From an uncultured Bacteroidales bacterium (GTDB taxonomy: Bacteria > Bacteroidota > Bacteroidia > Bacteroidales > Paludibacteraceae), in assembly GCA_902780495.1 (NCBI GenBank), contig CACZFM010000016.1, positions 1 to 48,727 of the forward strand: DNA of 48,727 bases, read 5' to 3'. This document shows positions 23,888 to 35,176 of the stretch, in pieces. The position numbers and the translations under genes were made by a program. Position 1 is the first letter of the stretch, and each line of letters opens with the position of its first letter. The notes beneath the pieces were generated by a model. The model saw nothing but the letters and a program-made list of their open reading frames with translations. It was not told the DNA's origin and searched no databases.

Positions 23888-25504
23888 TTAGCAGTGTCCT
23901 TCTTTTTCTAACAACAATGTTTTCGTGGGGCGGTTGCATACCTCGTCCGGACCATAGTACTGGATAGGACCGGGGAAGACGTAGGTAGGCGTGGTGTCAG
24001 CCCACTCGGCACGATGTGCATCCAGATAAAGGAACGGACGGCCGTTCAAGTCCACCAAGGCTTTTTGGATTACGGGTTTCATCTTTCCGTTTCGGCGTTC
24101 CATGTTCATCATCATCGTAATAGGCACACCGCCTGCTATCCATTCCTCTGCAGGCTTGGTCAGGTTGCGCACCAAAGCCATATAGCCCGTCTTGCCTTCA
24201 GCAATCAGCATGATAGCGGTCTGACCGATAGAGTAGCAGTAGTCCGCATCGAAATTGGAAGGTACGGCACAACGTCCCTCATAGCCGAAGAAATGATGCT
24301 GTGCAGAGAATTTACCGGTGTATTTGCCTTCTGCTTTCATCTCCGCCAGACGCTTGGATACCATCTCTATGAGCAGTTTCTCGGTCTCGATAAGGCTAAC
24401 CTGTACATTTCCGTGCGGGTCGCGATCCATAGTCAGCTGTTTGGCAATTGCCTCCGGCAAGGATGCATAGAGTGCAGCGGAAGTAGGCGTAAGTCCGTCC
24501 AAACCTTTGCCGGAAGCCAGTAGGTCGTTCAGTTCCTGAATAAGGACACGCATTTCCGGAATAAACTCAATGATACCTTCCGGAATAAGTACTGTACCGA
24601 AATTGTAGCCGGCATTGCCGCGTGCGGCAATCACATCAGCCACTTGGGCGACAATCTGCTGCAGGGTCATTTGCTTGGCTTCCACCTCTTCGGATATAAG
24701 GCAGATATTAGGTTGGGTCTGCAAGGCGCATTCCAATGCGATATGGCTGGCGGAACGACCCATCAGACGAATGAAGTGCCAGTATTTCTTGGCGGAATTG
24801 GCATCCCGCTGGATATTACCGATAAGCTCGGAATAAACCTTGCAGGCGGTGTCAAAGCCGAAAGAAGTCTCAATCATTGTATTCTTCAGGTCGCCGTCAA
24901 TGGTTTTCGGACAGCCGATAACCTGGATACCGCACTGCTTCTGCAGGTAGTATTCTGCCAGTACACAGGCATTGGTGTTGGAGTCATCACCGCCGATGAT
25001 AACAATGGCGGATATGCCAAGTCGTTTGCAGACTTCGATACCGTTGTCAAACTGCCAGGTCTCTTCCAATTTGGTACGTCCGGAACCGATGATGTCGAAA
25101 CCACCGGTATTGCGGTATTCATCAATGATATCTGCCGTCAGTTCAATGTACTTGCCGTCAATCAGTCCGCTGGGACCTCCCAGAAAACCATATAGGCGGT
25201 TCTTCGGGTTGAGACGCTTGAGACCGTCAAACAAGCCGGAAATGACATTGTGTCCGCCGGGAGCCTGACCTCCGGAAAGGATGACACCCACAGCAATGGG
25301 TTCTGACTGTATAGCCGTTTCCTCTGCCTGCTCAAGCGTAATGACGGGCATACCGTATGTATTGGGGAAGAGACGGCGAATCTCTTCCTGATCGGCAACG
25401 GATTCGGTCTTGGCACCTTCTGCCAGACGGAGTGAGGACGCAAGAGCCTTAGGCATCTTGGGTTGATAGGACTGACGTGCAGTCTGTAAGGCTGATTTTT
25501 GCAT
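23888..25504 (-). CDS. pfp: diphosphate-fructose-6-phosphate 1-phosphotransferase (PPi-PFK)
   Basis: A 538-residue long-type phosphofructokinase that uses pyrophosphate and works reversibly in glycolysis. The PPi-specific pattern is clear: GGDDSNTNA (Asp in place of the ATP-PFK Gly) and [10 protein letters not shown] (Lys-Thr-Ile-Asp-Gly-Asp). Other landmarks are [15 protein letters not shown] near the N-terminus and [14 protein letters not shown]. It lies 40 bp after ispG and just before the TPR gene, forming one likely transcript. Confidence 0.95.
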   Translation of the reverse strand: MQKSALQTARQSYQPKMPKALASSLRLAEGAKTESVADQEEIRRLFPNTYGMPVITLEQAEETAIQSEPIAVGVILSGGQAPGGHNVISGLFDGLKRLNPKNRLYGFLGGPSGLIDGKYIELTADIIDEYRNTGGFDIIGSGRTKLEETWQFDNGIEVCKRLGISAIVIIGGDDSNTNACVLAEYYLQKQCGIQVIGCPKTIDGDLKNTMIETSFGFDTACKVYSELIGNIQRDANSAKKYWHFIRLMGRSASHIALECALQTQPNICLISEEVEAKQMTLQQIVAQVADVIAARGNAGYNFGTVLIPEGIIEFIPEMRVLIQELNDLLASGKGLDGLTPTSAALYASLPEAIAKQLTMDRDPHGNVQVSLIETEKLLIEMVSKRLAEMKAEGKYTGKFSAQHHFFGYEGRCAVPSNFDADYCYSIGQTAIMLIAEGKTGYMALVRNLTKPAEEWIAGGVPITMMMNMERRNGKMKPVIQKALVDLNGRPFLYLDAHRAEWADTTPTYVFPGPIQYYGPDEVCNRPTKTLLLEKEGHC

Positions 25505-25544
25505 ATTGTTAGTTGTTTTTATGTTAGTACTATAGATGTATTCA

Positions 25545-26906
25545 TTAGTTTAGGTGAGTATCTTGTCGGATAAGTTCCTTCAGCCGTGCAACGGCCTCTG
25601 CCTGCGGAATGTTTTTCAACACGCATTCTTTTCCGCGGTATAGGCTTATCCTGTCTCGTCCGGCTCCCACATATCCGTAATCGGCATCTGCCATCTCTCC
25701 GGGTCCGTTCACAATGCAACCCATGACGGCAATCTTCAGCCCCGCAAAGGCAGGGTCTTGGAACGCGGCTTTTATCGAATGTACGGTCTGCTGCAAGTCG
25801 AACATGGTGCGTCCGCATCCCGGACAGGAGACAAACTCGGTCTTGTATCGTACCAGTCCGGCTGCCTGCAGGATATTGCGTGCAAGCTCGTCCAATTGTT
25901 CGCGGGAGAAAACAGGACTTTCCAGCCTGAGACTGCGTGTGCCGTATTGCCACAACAGGCGTCCGCACTCGGCTGCAGCAAACAACTGGTAGCGTGCCCA
26001 GTCATGTTCCGCGCATTGGTACACCACTGTTTGGCTCGCCTCATCCCAACAAAGGAATGTATCAGCCGCATAACGCGGTCCGTTTGAGGCGGTAAAATAG
26101 GTGACCAAATCCTGTGCTACAGGAATTTCGGCTTCGGGTTCTTCGGACAGGCTGACACGGACGGTGTCGCCGATTCCCTCCGCCAGTAACGCACCGATAC
26201 CTACGGCGGATTTGATGCGTCCGTCTTCCCCTTCACCGGCTTCCGTAACGCCCAGATGAAGCGGGAAATGCATATCTTCTTTATCCATCGTCTCTACAAG
26301 CAGACGGACGGTTTCCACCATAATACGTGTGTTGGATGCTTTGATACTGAGAACGATATTCCGAAAATCTTCTTCTACGGCAATACGCAGAAACTCCATG
26401 CAACTTTCCACCATTCCTTCCGGAGTATCGCCGAAGCGGTCCATGATTCTGGGCGAGAGACTTCCGTGGTTCACACCGATACGTATAGCCGTGTTGTGTT
26501 GTTTGCAGATTTGCAGAAGATGGCTGAAACGCGCACGGATTTCCGCCGGCTCTTTAGCATAATTACCGGGGTTGATACGCACTTTCTCTACTGTCTGCGC
26601 GGCTGCATCTGCCACATCGCTACGGAAATGGATGTCTGCCACAATCGGCATCGTAATGCCTTCGTTGCGCAACTGCCGGCATATTTCCTTGACACTCTCT
26701 ACTTCGCGTATACCCTGTGTGGTAAAACGAAAGAGGTCAGCCCCCGCATTGGCACACCGACGCGCTTGAGCAACAGACTGTGCCACATCATCGGTGGACA
26801 CATTGGCCATCGTCTGGATGCGGATAGGGTAGCCGGAACCAAGAAAAAGCCCGCCAATTTGGGTGGTTGAAGTGTCTCTTCGGGTATATTTCAGTAAAAT
26901 TGTCAT
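25545..26906 (-). CDS. ispG: 4-hydroxy-3-methylbut-2-enyl diphosphate synthase
   Basis: A 453-residue IspG (GcpE), the iron-sulfur enzyme that reductively opens methylerythritol cyclodiphosphate in the MEP isoprenoid pathway. The N-terminal TIM barrel carries PIVADIHF and KVRINPGNY; the C-terminal cluster domain has Cys361, Cys364 and Cys397 with Glu404 ([18 protein letters not shown]). Most Bacteroidetes have a form of about 600 residues with a large insert; here the insert between the barrel and cluster domain is only some 75-85 residues, while E. coli IspG has none (372). dxs of the same pathway is at 44097-45989. Confidence 0.95.
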   Translation of the reverse strand: MTILLKYTRRDTSTTQIGGLFLGSGYPIRIQTMANVSTDDVAQSVAQARRCANAGADLFRFTTQGIREVESVKEICRQLRNEGITMPIVADIHFRSDVADAAAQTVEKVRINPGNYAKEPAEIRARFSHLLQICKQHNTAIRIGVNHGSLSPRIMDRFGDTPEGMVESCMEFLRIAVEEDFRNIVLSIKASNTRIMVETVRLLVETMDKEDMHFPLHLGVTEAGEGEDGRIKSAVGIGALLAEGIGDTVRVSLSEEPEAEIPVAQDLVTYFTASNGPRYAADTFLCWDEASQTVVYQCAEHDWARYQLFAAAECGRLLWQYGTRSLRLESPVFSREQLDELARNILQAAGLVRYKTEFVSCPGCGRTMFDLQQTVHSIKAAFQDPAFAGLKIAVMGCIVNGPGEMADADYGYVGAGRDRISLYRGKECVLKNIPQAEAVARLKELIRQDTHLN

Positions 26907-26921
26907 TTTTTTTCAAAAAAA

Positions 26922-26954
26922 TTTGGTCATATCAGAAAAAAGCAGTACCTTTGC
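26922..26954 (+). promoter_or_regulatory. promoter of tRNA-Lys
   Basis: TTTG 26922-26925, 20 bp, TACCTTTGC 26946-26954, 24 bp before the tRNA. Confidence 0.88.
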
Positions 26955-26978
26955 AGCCGCTTTTGAAAAAAAGCACGG

Positions 26979-27051
26979 GAATCAGTAGCTCAGCAGGTAG
27001 AGCACATCCCTTTTAAGGATGGGGTCCTGGGTTCGAGCCCCAGCTGGTTCA
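26979..27051 (+). tRNA. tRNA-Lys (anticodon UUU)
   Basis: A complete 73-nt cloverleaf. The acceptor GAATCAG (26979-26985) pairs with CTGGTTC (27044-27050) with one G-T pair; the D arm is GCTC...GAGC; the anticodon stem CATCC/GGATG holds the loop CTTTTAA with anticodon TTT at 27012-27014; the T arm is CTGGG-TTCGAGC-CCCAG. The 3' CCA is not encoded. Confidence 0.97.
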
Positions 27052-27055
27052 CAAG

Positions 27056-27087
27056 AGGAGAGTTTTTCGCTCTCCTTTCTTGTTTTT
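27056..27087 (+). terminator. terminator of tRNA-Lys
   Basis: AGGAGAG (27056-27062) pairs with CTCTCCT (27070-27076), with a further ACAAG/CTTGT outer stem (27051-27055 / 27079-27083), then a T run at 27083-27087. The outer stem takes in the tRNA discriminator base. Confidence 0.8.
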
Positions 27088-27117
27088 CAGCGCGGTATGC
27101 ATATCTCTGACAAACGG

Positions 27118-29931
27118 TCATAGGACGATATTTACTATTTTACCGGGTACAACAATAACACGCTTTGGCGTAGCCCCTGCCAGCACTTTCTGTGTGTCGG
27201 CATTCGACAGTACAACCTGTTCCACCTCTTCTTTCGACATTGTTTTCGGAAGGGTGAGAACAAAACGCATCTTGCCGTTAAATTGCACGGGATATTTCAC
27301 GCCGTCTTCTTCCAGATACGATTCGTTACAAACAGGCCATGATTCGTCTATGACGAAAGTTTGAGGTTTATCCTGGCACCGATGATACATCTCCTCAGCG
27401 ATGTGGGGAGCATAGGGAGCCAAGAGGATGGCGAACTGCTTGAGAATGGCGCGTTTGTTGCATTTAAGCGCACTCAATTCGTTCTGTGCAATCATAAAGG
27501 CGGGTATTGAGGTATTGAATGAGAAATTCTCAATATCCCAAGTGATTTTCTTAATGAGTTTGTGCAACGAGCGCAATTCTTCCCGTGTCGGCTCTTCCTC
27601 AACGGGTGCTTCGTACATGTTCCATAGTTTCTTGAGGAAACGGTGTACTCCGTCAATGCCGCTGGTATCCCAAGGCTTGGACATTTCCAACGGACCAAGG
27701 AACATCTCGAACAGACGTAACGAATCGGCGCCGTACTTGGCTATCACATCATCGGGATTAACGACATTGAACATGGATTTGGACATCTTCTCTACCGCCC
27801 ATCCGCAGATATACTGCTTTTCCGCCGGCGTACCGATATAGGGATTATCCACATCGGTGGTGCCGTCGGCATAAACAAATTGTGCATTTTTGTATTCCGG
27901 CATCCAGTTGCGGAAAGCATCGATATCCAATATGTCGTTATGAACAATATTCACATTGACATGAATCGGCTGTACCTTGTCTTTGTATTCAGGATTGTCA
28001 ATCAGGTTGTAACTGATATACAGATTACCTGTTGACCCTTCGCCGATATAACGATAGACGAAATTGGATCGGCCTTGTATCATTCCCTGATTGATGAGTT
28101 TGCTGAACGGTTCGTCCTCGCACACAACTCCCATGTCAAACAGGAACTTGTTCCAGAAACGGCTGTAAATCAAGTGTCCCGTTGCATGTTCGGTGCCGCC
28201 GATATAGAGATTCACTTGGCGCCAATACTGATTGGCTTCCGGTGAAACCAGTGCATCCGAGTTCTTGTTATCCATATAGCGGAGATAGTATGCACTGGAA
28301 CCGGCAAAGCCCGGCATTGTGCAGAGTTCAAGCGGGAATATGGTTTTCTCGTCAATGAGAGCTTTATCCACGACTTGCTGTGTCTCTGTGTTCCATGCCC
28401 AATATTGTGCGTGTCCTAATGGCGGCTGTCCGTCTTTGGTAGGTTTGAAGTCTGACACTTCAGGCAGTTCCAACGGCAGACATTCCTCTGGTAGCATATA
28501 AGGCATTCCGTCCTTGTAATAAACGGGGAACGGTTCACCCCAATAACGCTGGCGCGAGAAAATGGCATCGCGCAGACGGTAGTTAACCTTGACACGGCCA
28601 ATACCTTCTTTCTCAATATGTTGTTTCATGGCGCGGATGGCATCCTTTACCTCCATGCCGTTGAGAAAGCCCGAATTGATCATCTTTCCTTCTTTCGCAT
28701 CAAACGACTGCTCGGAAACATCAGCACCTTCAATCAGCGGAATAATCGGCAGATTGAAATGACGGGCAAAAGCGTAGTCGCGGCTGTCGTGTGCCGGCAC
28801 CGCCATAATGGCACCGGTGCCGTAACCGGCAAGCACGTAATCCGAGATATAAATAGGTATTTCGTTCTTCGTCAGCGGATTGATGGCATATGAACCTGTG
28901 AATACGCCTGTTACGCGGCGGTCGGCAATACGTTCCCGTTCGGTGCGGTGTTTGCAGCGGTCAAGATATGCTTCCACTTCCGCACGCTGTTCTTCGGTCA
29001 CAACGCGCTCTACATATTCGCTTTCCGGAGCAAGAACCATGAACGTGACACCGAACACCGTGTCTGCACGGGTGGTGAAGATAGTGAACGGTTCGTCTTG
29101 TCCTTTGATATGGAATTGCATTTCCGCACCTTCGCTACGTCCAATCCAGTTGCGCTGAGTCTCTTTGAGTGATTCCGTCCAATCTATCTTGTCCAATCCT
29201 TCCAGCAGACGTGCAGCGTAAGCACTGACACGCAAACTCCATTGCCGCATAACGCGTTGTTCAACGGGGAAACCGCCACGGACAGAAAGCCCTTCCGACA
29301 CTTCGTCATTGGCAAGAACGGTTCCAAGTTCCGGACACCAGTTGACTTTGGTATCGGACAAATAGGCGATACGGTATTGCATAAGTCGCTCTTGCTGCTC
29401 TTTCTCGGAAAGGGTATTCCATGTCGGATCTTCTTTCTCAAATAGTGCCACCAGTTCTTCAATCGGGCGCGCCTGCTGACGAGTCTCGTCATAGTAGCTG
29501 AGGAACATCTTTCGGAATGCCCATTGTGTCCAGTGGTAGAAATCCGGGTCGCAAGTACGTACCATGCGGTTCCAGTCGTAACAGAAACCTATCTTCCGCA
29601 ATTGCTCGATGTAACGCGCTATATTTTGGTTGGTGGTTTTCTCCGGGTGTTGTCCGGTCTGGATGGCATATTGTTCTGCGGGCAGTCCGTAGGCATCAAA
29701 TCCCATCGGGTGGAGTACATTGAAACCTTGCAGACGTTTGTAGCGACTGTATATGTCGGAAGCAATATATCCCAGCGGATGCCCGACATGCAAGCCTGCT
29801 CCGCTCGGATAAGGGAACATGTCAAGCACATAGAAAGGCTTGCGTTCCGATTGGTTGGAAACACGATAGGCTTGGGCTTTTTCCCATTCTTCCTGCCAAT
29901 GTTGTTCTATTTCCTGAAAATTGTATTCCAT
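27118..29931 (-). CDS. leuS: leucyl-tRNA synthetase
   Basis: A 937-residue class I synthetase that charges tRNA-Leu. The HIGH-type motif is in [16 protein letters not shown] and the KMSKS motif is intact ([11 protein letters not shown]). The CP1 editing domain is present between them ([34 protein letters not shown]). It is the last gene of the serS...tkt-leuS run, 18 bp after transketolase, and converges with tRNA-Lys. Confidence 0.97.
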   Translation of the reverse strand: MEYNFQEIEQHWQEEWEKAQAYRVSNQSERKPFYVLDMFPYPSGAGLHVGHPLGYIASDIYSRYKRLQGFNVLHPMGFDAYGLPAEQYAIQTGQHPEKTTNQNIARYIEQLRKIGFCYDWNRMVRTCDPDFYHWTQWAFRKMFLSYYDETRQQARPIEELVALFEKEDPTWNTLSEKEQQERLMQYRIAYLSDTKVNWCPELGTVLANDEVSEGLSVRGGFPVEQRVMRQWSLRVSAYAARLLEGLDKIDWTESLKETQRNWIGRSEGAEMQFHIKGQDEPFTIFTTRADTVFGVTFMVLAPESEYVERVVTEEQRAEVEAYLDRCKHRTERERIADRRVTGVFTGSYAINPLTKNEIPIYISDYVLAGYGTGAIMAVPAHDSRDYAFARHFNLPIIPLIEGADVSEQSFDAKEGKMINSGFLNGMEVKDAIRAMKQHIEKEGIGRVKVNYRLRDAIFSRQRYWGEPFPVYYKDGMPYMLPEECLPLELPEVSDFKPTKDGQPPLGHAQYWAWNTETQQVVDKALIDEKTIFPLELCTMPGFAGSSAYYLRYMDNKNSDALVSPEANQYWRQVNLYIGGTEHATGHLIYSRFWNKFLFDMGVVCEDEPFSKLINQGMIQGRSNFVYRYIGEGSTGNLYISYNLIDNPEYKDKVQPIHVNVNIVHNDILDIDAFRNWMPEYKNAQFVYADGTTDVDNPYIGTPAEKQYICGWAVEKMSKSMFNVVNPDDVIAKYGADSLRLFEMFLGPLEMSKPWDTSGIDGVHRFLKKLWNMYEAPVEEEPTREELRSLHKLIKKITWDIENFSFNTSIPAFMIAQNELSALKCNKRAILKQFAILLAPYAPHIAEEMYHRCQDKPQTFVIDESWPVCNESYLEEDGVKYPVQFNGKMRFVLTLPKTMSKEEVEQVVLSNADTQKVLAGATPKRVIVVPGKIVNIVL

Positions 29932-29949
29932 AATTGCGTTTTGCTTTAA

Positions 29950-31977
29950 TCAATGAAGAAGTGCTTTCACTTGGTTGTACACATTCTCGGCGGTAAAGCC
30001 GAGTTTTTCATCCAACACTTTGTATGGCGCAGAGAATCCGAAACTCTCCAGTCCCCAAACCTTTCCATTTTCGCCTATCAGTCCTTCCAACGTGCATGGC
30101 AGACCTGCGGTCAGTCCGAAACGGCGGATACCTTTGGGAAGTACACTGTTTTGATAATCCTCGCTTTGCTGACGGAACAGTCCTTCGCTCGGCACACTTA
30201 CTATTTGCAGACGAATACCGTCTTTACGCAGTAGTTCAGCCCCTGCCATCAGAGTTGCCACTTCCGAGCCGGATGCCACAAGTACCACTTCCGGATTTTC
30301 GTCTCTTGAAACAATATATCCTCCTTTACGGAAACCTTCTTTCAATGTTTCGGGTGTGAGACCTGTTGTCACCATCGCTACATCCTGACGTGACAGAATG
30401 AGTGCTGTTGGCGTATCGTTGTTCTCCATCGCAAGGCGCCATGCCAGAGTTGTCTCTTCCGCATCGGCAGGACGAAGCACCAGCATGGAGGGTTGGCCTG
30501 CATGGTTCTTCAGTTTCTCCATCAGGCGGATTTGTGCCTCATGCTCCACCGGCTCATGGGTCGGGCCGTCTTCGCCTACACGGAAAGCGTCATGGCTCCA
30601 GATGAATTTGACGGGCAGTTGCATCAATGCTGCCAAACGGACTGCCGGCTTCATGTAGTCGCTGAAAACGAAGAATGTGCCGCAGGCGGGAATAATACCT
30701 CCGTGAAGTGCCATACCCATCATCACGCAGGCCATGGTCAGTTCGCTCACACCTGCCTGCAGGAATTGTCCGGAGAAATCACTACGTGTGATGGCATGTG
30801 TCTTTTTGAGGAAACCGTCTGTCTTGTCCGAGTTGCTCAGGTCGGCACTGGATACAATCATGTTTCCCACGTTTTCAGCCAGATAGCCTAATACGGTGGC
30901 ACTGGCATTGCGTGTGGCGGCTCCGGGTTTCTGTTCTATGCGGCTCCAGTCAATAGCCGGAGTCTCGCCGGAGAAGAATGCCTCGTATTCCTTGGCAAGT
31001 GTCGGATTTTCTTGTTGCCACTGATAGAATTTCGCGTAGCGTTGGTTGCATAGTTCGCGCAATGCGGTTGCGCGGTCTTCGTATAGTTGTTTAACATCTG
31101 CAAAGATGGCAAACGGGTCTTCAGGATTGCCTCCCAGATGACGAACGGTCTCTTCGAACGAAGCGCCCGACTTGGACAAGGGTTGTCCGTGTGTGGAGCA
31201 CTTGCTTTCCCAACTCTGTCCGTCTGCAGTCAAACAGCCTTTTCCCATGGTGGTGTGACCGATAATCAAGCTCGGACGTTTCTTTTCTTCTTTGGCTTGC
31301 ACAAGTGCCTGACGGATGGCATCGGGGTCATTGCCCGGAACTTCTTGTACGAACCATCCCCATGCCTCATATTTCTTTGCCACATCTTCCGTCGACACTT
31401 CTTCACAGCTTGTGGAGAGTTGGATGCGGTTGCTGTCATAGAACATAATCAGGTTGTCCAGTCCCAGATGGCCTGCCATGCGCCCTGCACCTTGCGAAAT
31501 CTCTTCTTGGATGCCTCCGTCGGAGATGAACGCATAAATGGTGGGGTTGTGAATTGCTCCGAAACGATGATTCATCCATTTGGCTGCAATGGCGGCGCCA
31601 ACGGCAAAGGTATGTCCTTGTCCGAGAGGACCGGAAGTGTTTTCTATGCCGCGTTCTACGCACAGTTCGGGATGTCCGGGCGTTACGCTTCCCCATTGGC
31701 GGAGTTGCTGCAGTTCGGCTATAGAGAACTTGCCTGCCAGACAAAGCGTGCTGTACAGCATAGGAGCCATGTGTCCGGGGTCAAGGAAGAAACGGTCGCG
31801 TGCTTCCCATGCCGGATTTTCAGGGTCATATACCAGAAATTCCGAATAGAGGACATTGATAAAATCGGCACCACCCATAGCACCGCCAGGGTGGCCGCTC
31901 TTGGCTTTTTCTACCATCGCTGCAGACAGAATGCGGATGTTGTCTGCGGCATGATTCATCAGTTTGGTTGTGTTCAT
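29950..31977 (-). CDS. tkt: transketolase
   Basis: A 675-residue full-length transketolase of the pentose phosphate pathway that moves two-carbon units with thiamine diphosphate. The cofactor-binding region GHTFAVGAAIAAKWMN...FISDGGIQEEISQGA...NLIMFYDSNRIQ is intact, as are the C-terminal HDAFRVGEDGPTHEPVEHEAQIRLM region and the sugar-phosphate site HGQPLSKSGA. It lies 34 bp after the DUF6048 gene and 18 bp before leuS. Confidence 0.96.
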   Translation of the reverse strand: MNTTKLMNHAADNIRILSAAMVEKAKSGHPGGAMGGADFINVLYSEFLVYDPENPAWEARDRFFLDPGHMAPMLYSTLCLAGKFSIAELQQLRQWGSVTPGHPELCVERGIENTSGPLGQGHTFAVGAAIAAKWMNHRFGAIHNPTIYAFISDGGIQEEISQGAGRMAGHLGLDNLIMFYDSNRIQLSTSCEEVSTEDVAKKYEAWGWFVQEVPGNDPDAIRQALVQAKEEKKRPSLIIGHTTMGKGCLTADGQSWESKCSTHGQPLSKSGASFEETVRHLGGNPEDPFAIFADVKQLYEDRATALRELCNQRYAKFYQWQQENPTLAKEYEAFFSGETPAIDWSRIEQKPGAATRNASATVLGYLAENVGNMIVSSADLSNSDKTDGFLKKTHAITRSDFSGQFLQAGVSELTMACVMMGMALHGGIIPACGTFFVFSDYMKPAVRLAALMQLPVKFIWSHDAFRVGEDGPTHEPVEHEAQIRLMEKLKNHAGQPSMLVLRPADAEETTLAWRLAMENNDTPTALILSRQDVAMVTTGLTPETLKEGFRKGGYIVSRDENPEVVLVASGSEVATLMAGAELLRKDGIRLQIVSVPSEGLFRQQSEDYQNSVLPKGIRRFGLTAGLPCTLEGLIGENGKVWGLESFGFSAPYKVLDEKLGFTAENVYNQVKALLH

Positions 31978-32011
31978 TATAGTGCGTTTATATAGTGTAT
32001 CTTTCTTTTAA

Positions 32012-32662
32012 TCAGATTCTCCATCCGATGTAGTAGTTTACACCCCAATTGGTGTTGTTGCGGAACCCGAATCCGGGTATATAGTAGGCTTCGGGGCGTT
32101 GGTCTTTGTTCTTGGAAGTGAATAGCAGTTTGAATCGCACGGCCCATCCCATGTAGAATCCGCTTGCGATATTCACATTGCATCCGGCTACCACTTCGCC
32201 CCACCAGTCCATAGCTTGGCGGTTGAGAAAATCCACACGAGCACCGGTGTCCCAATACGGCGTGTTCTGTTTCACATCGCATAGGTCATAGCGTTGCAGG
32301 GCGGAACAGACGCGCAACCCGACCAAGAAGGCATGGGGCGACTCAATGCGTTTGCGCAGCCCGTTGAAATCCAGTCCCAGACGGACAAAACCGCCTTTGC
32401 CTTTGTACAAACCGCCTTCAGCATCGCGTTTGCCGAATGAATAACCGCCTTCCAGAGTGGGATAGTAGCGGTTCTTGAGCCGCACACTGATAGCCCCTTC
32501 ATATGTTTGCAGTGTGCCTTTTGAACGGGCGACTTCAATGGTAGTCGTGGCAAGGTCCAGTTTGATGAACAGACCTTGGTAAATGGCACTGTCACCGTAA
32601 ACGTGGGCACTTGTACGAACGGACAGTAGCAACAGCAGCAATATGGTAGTCAGTCTATTCAC
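32012..32662 (-). CDS. DUF6048 family protein
   Basis: A 216-residue exported protein (signal peptide MNRLTTILLLLLLSVRTSA) with alternating beta-strand-like segments such as LEGGYSFGKRDAEGG and a C-terminal VNYYIGWRI, suggesting a small outer-membrane barrel. It matches the DUF6048 family of Bacteroidales. It directly follows the DUF6452 lipoprotein (11 bp), a conserved pairing that suggests a joint envelope role. Function unknown. Confidence 0.75.
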   Translation of the reverse strand: MNRLTTILLLLLLSVRTSAHVYGDSAIYQGLFIKLDLATTTIEVARSKGTLQTYEGAISVRLKNRYYPTLEGGYSFGKRDAEGGLYKGKGGFVRLGLDFNGLRKRIESPHAFLVGLRVCSALQRYDLCDVKQNTPYWDTGARVDFLNRQAMDWWGEVVAGCNVNIASGFYMGWAVRFKLLFTSKNKDQRPEAYYIPGFGFRNNTNWGVNYYIGWRI

Positions 32663-32674
32663 GGTGTGTCGGTG

Positions 32675-33163
32675 TTAGGGGTGAAGCCATAGTTGCAGAT
32701 GATTTTCTTTTTCCGCTGTCACAACTGTGTTGAGGATAGCGGTGCTGTCGATGCGATAATGCGTCGAGTGTACACTGTCAATGATATGTCGCACGATGCA
32801 ACCGCAGGCCAGTGAGATATATTTCTGCTCATTGGTATGGAACACGGTCAATGTGTCCGTCTCTTCGTGATAGACTACCACCACTTGTGTGTGTGTGGTG
32901 TCTGCACGCAGTTCTACGCAGGCTGTTCGTTCCGAATAGGCATTGTCCAGCACCAGCGAATCGCATCCTACCAGTCCGAGGGTAATGCTATCGGGCGCTG
33001 CTTCCGTGTGGCTGTCATCGGACAACGTGGTTACGGCACTTAGGTAGATGCGTGCATGTGCGGTCATCTCCTGACGGCACGTGCGGTCCTGTTCGCAAGA
33101 AGCGAACAGTAGGCATAGCAGCAATGGCGTGCAGAAAATGATATGTCGGAACAAACGGGTCAT
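32675..33163 (-). CDS. DUF6452 family lipoprotein
   Basis: A 162-residue protein with a signal sequence and lipobox FASC (Cys23), then a beta-rich domain containing several cysteines (ACGCIVRHII). It matches the Bacteroidales DUF6452 family, usually found with a DUF6048 gene as here. It starts 2 bp after the upstream hypothetical gene. Function unknown; probably attached to the outer membrane. Confidence 0.75.
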   Translation of the reverse strand: MTRLFRHIIFCTPLLLCLLFASCEQDRTCRQEMTAHARIYLSAVTTLSDDSHTEAAPDSITLGLVGCDSLVLDNAYSERTACVELRADTTHTQVVVVYHEETDTLTVFHTNEQKYISLACGCIVRHIIDSVHSTHYRIDSTAILNTVVTAEKENHLQLWLHP

Positions 33164-33165
33164 AG

Positions 33166-33675
33166 TCAGAGTATTTGTCTCACTTCTTCTTTCAGCGCCT
33201 CCATGGCAGCCTCATGCGGCGTGGCACCGTTGCTGCGGTAGGCTTTCATCATCATTTGGGCATACTCCAGCGCATTTGTTTCTTTGGGCATCTGGTTGGC
33301 TGCGGCTATTACGAAGGTGGCCATCTGGTCGCGTGCCTGCATAATCTTGTCCCAGGTCTCGTCGCTGACATAGATTTGCTGGCTCATGTTGTGGTCAAAC
33401 TCCATTCGGATGGTGCGGAGCAGGTGCTGTTGCAGTGTTTCTACGGTCATGCTCGCCAAGTCCAAATCCATCAGCAGATGTTCGGGTTGGGTGCGTTCCA
33501 ATAGCAGGGTCAGCCGTTCGTAGGCCCGCAGACGAACCGGTGAAATCTCTTTCTGTGCCAGTTTTTTCAGTTCCCACAGACGCTTTTGTTCTTCGTTCTT
33601 GAATAGCTTGTGCATGATTAGCCATGCGCAGGCCAGTACAACGAGTGAAGGGATGGTATATGCCAGTATCTCCAT
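33166..33675 (-). CDS. membrane-anchored hypothetical protein
   Basis: A 169-residue protein with one N-terminal membrane segment (ILAYTIPSLVVLACAWLIMHKLF), then a charged helical cytoplasmic domain (SPVRLRAYERLTLLLERTQPEHLL...MEFDHNMSQQIYVSDETWDKI). Proteins like this are widespread and conserved in Bacteroidetes but uncharacterised. It lies 19 bp after serS and 2 bp before the DUF6452 gene. Confidence 0.75.
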   Translation of the reverse strand: MEILAYTIPSLVVLACAWLIMHKLFKNEEQKRLWELKKLAQKEISPVRLRAYERLTLLLERTQPEHLLMDLDLASMTVETLQQHLLRTIRMEFDHNMSQQIYVSDETWDKIMQARDQMATFVIAAANQMPKETNALEYAQMMMKAYRSNGATPHEAAMEALKEEVRQIL

Positions 33676-33694
33676 GATTGTCAGTGCTTCGTGT

Positions 33695-35086
33695 TTATCG
33701 TATCATATCGGCTCCGAAATAGGGCTGCAATGCAGCGGGGATGCGGATGCCTTCTTCGGTCTGGTTGTTCTCTAACAGAGCGGCCACGATGCGCGGAAGG
33801 GCCAGTGCCGAACCGTTCAGGGTATGGCAGAGCACCACTTTCTTGTCTTCCGCACGGCGGTAACGGCAGTGCAGACGGTTGGCTTGGTAGGTATCGAAAT
33901 TGGAGGTGGAAGACACTTCCAACCAGCGTTGCTGGGCTTCCGAATACACTTCAAAGTCGTAGCACAATGCGGCTGTGAATGACATGTCTCCGCCCGAAAG
34001 GCGCAGGATTCGGTAGGGCAGTTCCAGTTTCTGCAACAGACCTTCCACGTGGCTCAACATCTCGCGGTGACTTGTCTCGGAGTGTTCGGGCGTATCGATA
34101 CGTACTATTTCCACTTTCGAGAACTCGTGCAAACGGTTCAGACCGCGCACGTCTTTGCCGTAACTGCCTGCTTCGCGACGGAAACACTCGGTGTAAGCGC
34201 AGTTCTTTATCGGCAGTGCCTGTTCGTCCAGTATCTCATCGCGATAGATATTGGTCACCGGCACTTCGGCGGTCGGAATCAGGTACAGGTCATCCATATC
34301 GCAGTGGTACATCTGTCCCTCTTTGTCGGGCAGTTGGCCTGTGCCGTAGCCGGAGGCGGTGTTTACCACGGTAGGTGGCATTATCTCCGTGTAGCCGTCT
34401 TTGGCAGCTTCGGCGAGAAAGAAATTAATCAGTGCCCGTTGCAGCCGTGCACCTTGTCCGATGTAAACGGGGAAACCGGCACCGGAAATCTTCACGCCCA
34501 GGTCAAAGTCGATGAGATTGTATTTCTTTGCCAACTCCCAGTGCGGCAGTTTGGCGAATGCGGGTTTGGGGTTCCATGCTTCTTTCCAGTCGCGCAGCGC
34601 CACGGCTTGTCCGTCTTTGTCAAAGGCGGCGCTGTTGTTTTGCAAGGCGGCTATCTCGTTGTGCGCAGGGGCATCGCTGGGGATATCCCATCCGCCTGCT
34701 TTCACGGCCAGGTTGTCTTCCGCACTCGTTCCTTCCGGCACGATGGAGTAGGGGATATTGGGTATTTGCAACAGGGCTTGGGTCTGGCTGTTTTCGGCCT
34801 CTGTCATCTGCTGCTCATAGGTCTTGATGTTCTCTTTCAGGGTGGATGTTTGGGCTTTGGCTTGTTCGGCTTCTTCTTTCTTGCCTTGGCCTATCAGTTG
34901 GCCTATTGTTTTTGAGATACGGTTCATCTCGGCGGATGCCGTGTCTTTTTGTTGTTGGATGTTTTTGCGCATCTGATCCAGGCGGATCACTTCCTCAACG
35001 GCTTCACGGGCGCCCTGGAAATGTTTTTTCTCCAGGCCGGCAATCACTTGTTCTTTGTCGTTGTTGATTTGTTTGAGTGTTAACAT
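33695..35086 (-). CDS. serS: seryl-tRNA synthetase
   Basis: A class II synthetase of 463 residues that charges tRNA-Ser. The N-terminal coiled-coil arm that grips the long variable arm of tRNA-Ser spans about residues 30-105 (KNIQQQKDTASAEMNRISKTIGQLIGQGKKEEAEQAKAQT). The motif 2 region FRREAGSYGKDVRGLNRLHEFSKVE and motif 3 region LNGSALALPRIVAALLENNQ are intact. It is longer than the usual 425, with an extra segment around residues 145-175. It starts the serS-...-leuS gene run; no canonical promoter is visible upstream. Confidence 0.96.
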   Translation of the reverse strand: MLTLKQINNDKEQVIAGLEKKHFQGAREAVEEVIRLDQMRKNIQQQKDTASAEMNRISKTIGQLIGQGKKEEAEQAKAQTSTLKENIKTYEQQMTEAENSQTQALLQIPNIPYSIVPEGTSAEDNLAVKAGGWDIPSDAPAHNEIAALQNNSAAFDKDGQAVALRDWKEAWNPKPAFAKLPHWELAKKYNLIDFDLGVKISGAGFPVYIGQGARLQRALINFFLAEAAKDGYTEIMPPTVVNTASGYGTGQLPDKEGQMYHCDMDDLYLIPTAEVPVTNIYRDEILDEQALPIKNCAYTECFRREAGSYGKDVRGLNRLHEFSKVEIVRIDTPEHSETSHREMLSHVEGLLQKLELPYRILRLSGGDMSFTAALCYDFEVYSEAQQRWLEVSSTSNFDTYQANRLHCRYRRAEDKKVVLCHTLNGSALALPRIVAALLENNQTEEGIRIPAALQPYFGADMIR

Positions 35087-35176
35087 CGTTGTATTTTGTT
35101 TGTGGGGTTGTATCTTGTATTACATGTATTACATGCGTGTATGTATGCGCGCGCGTTTCCTTTACGAAAAATTCCC

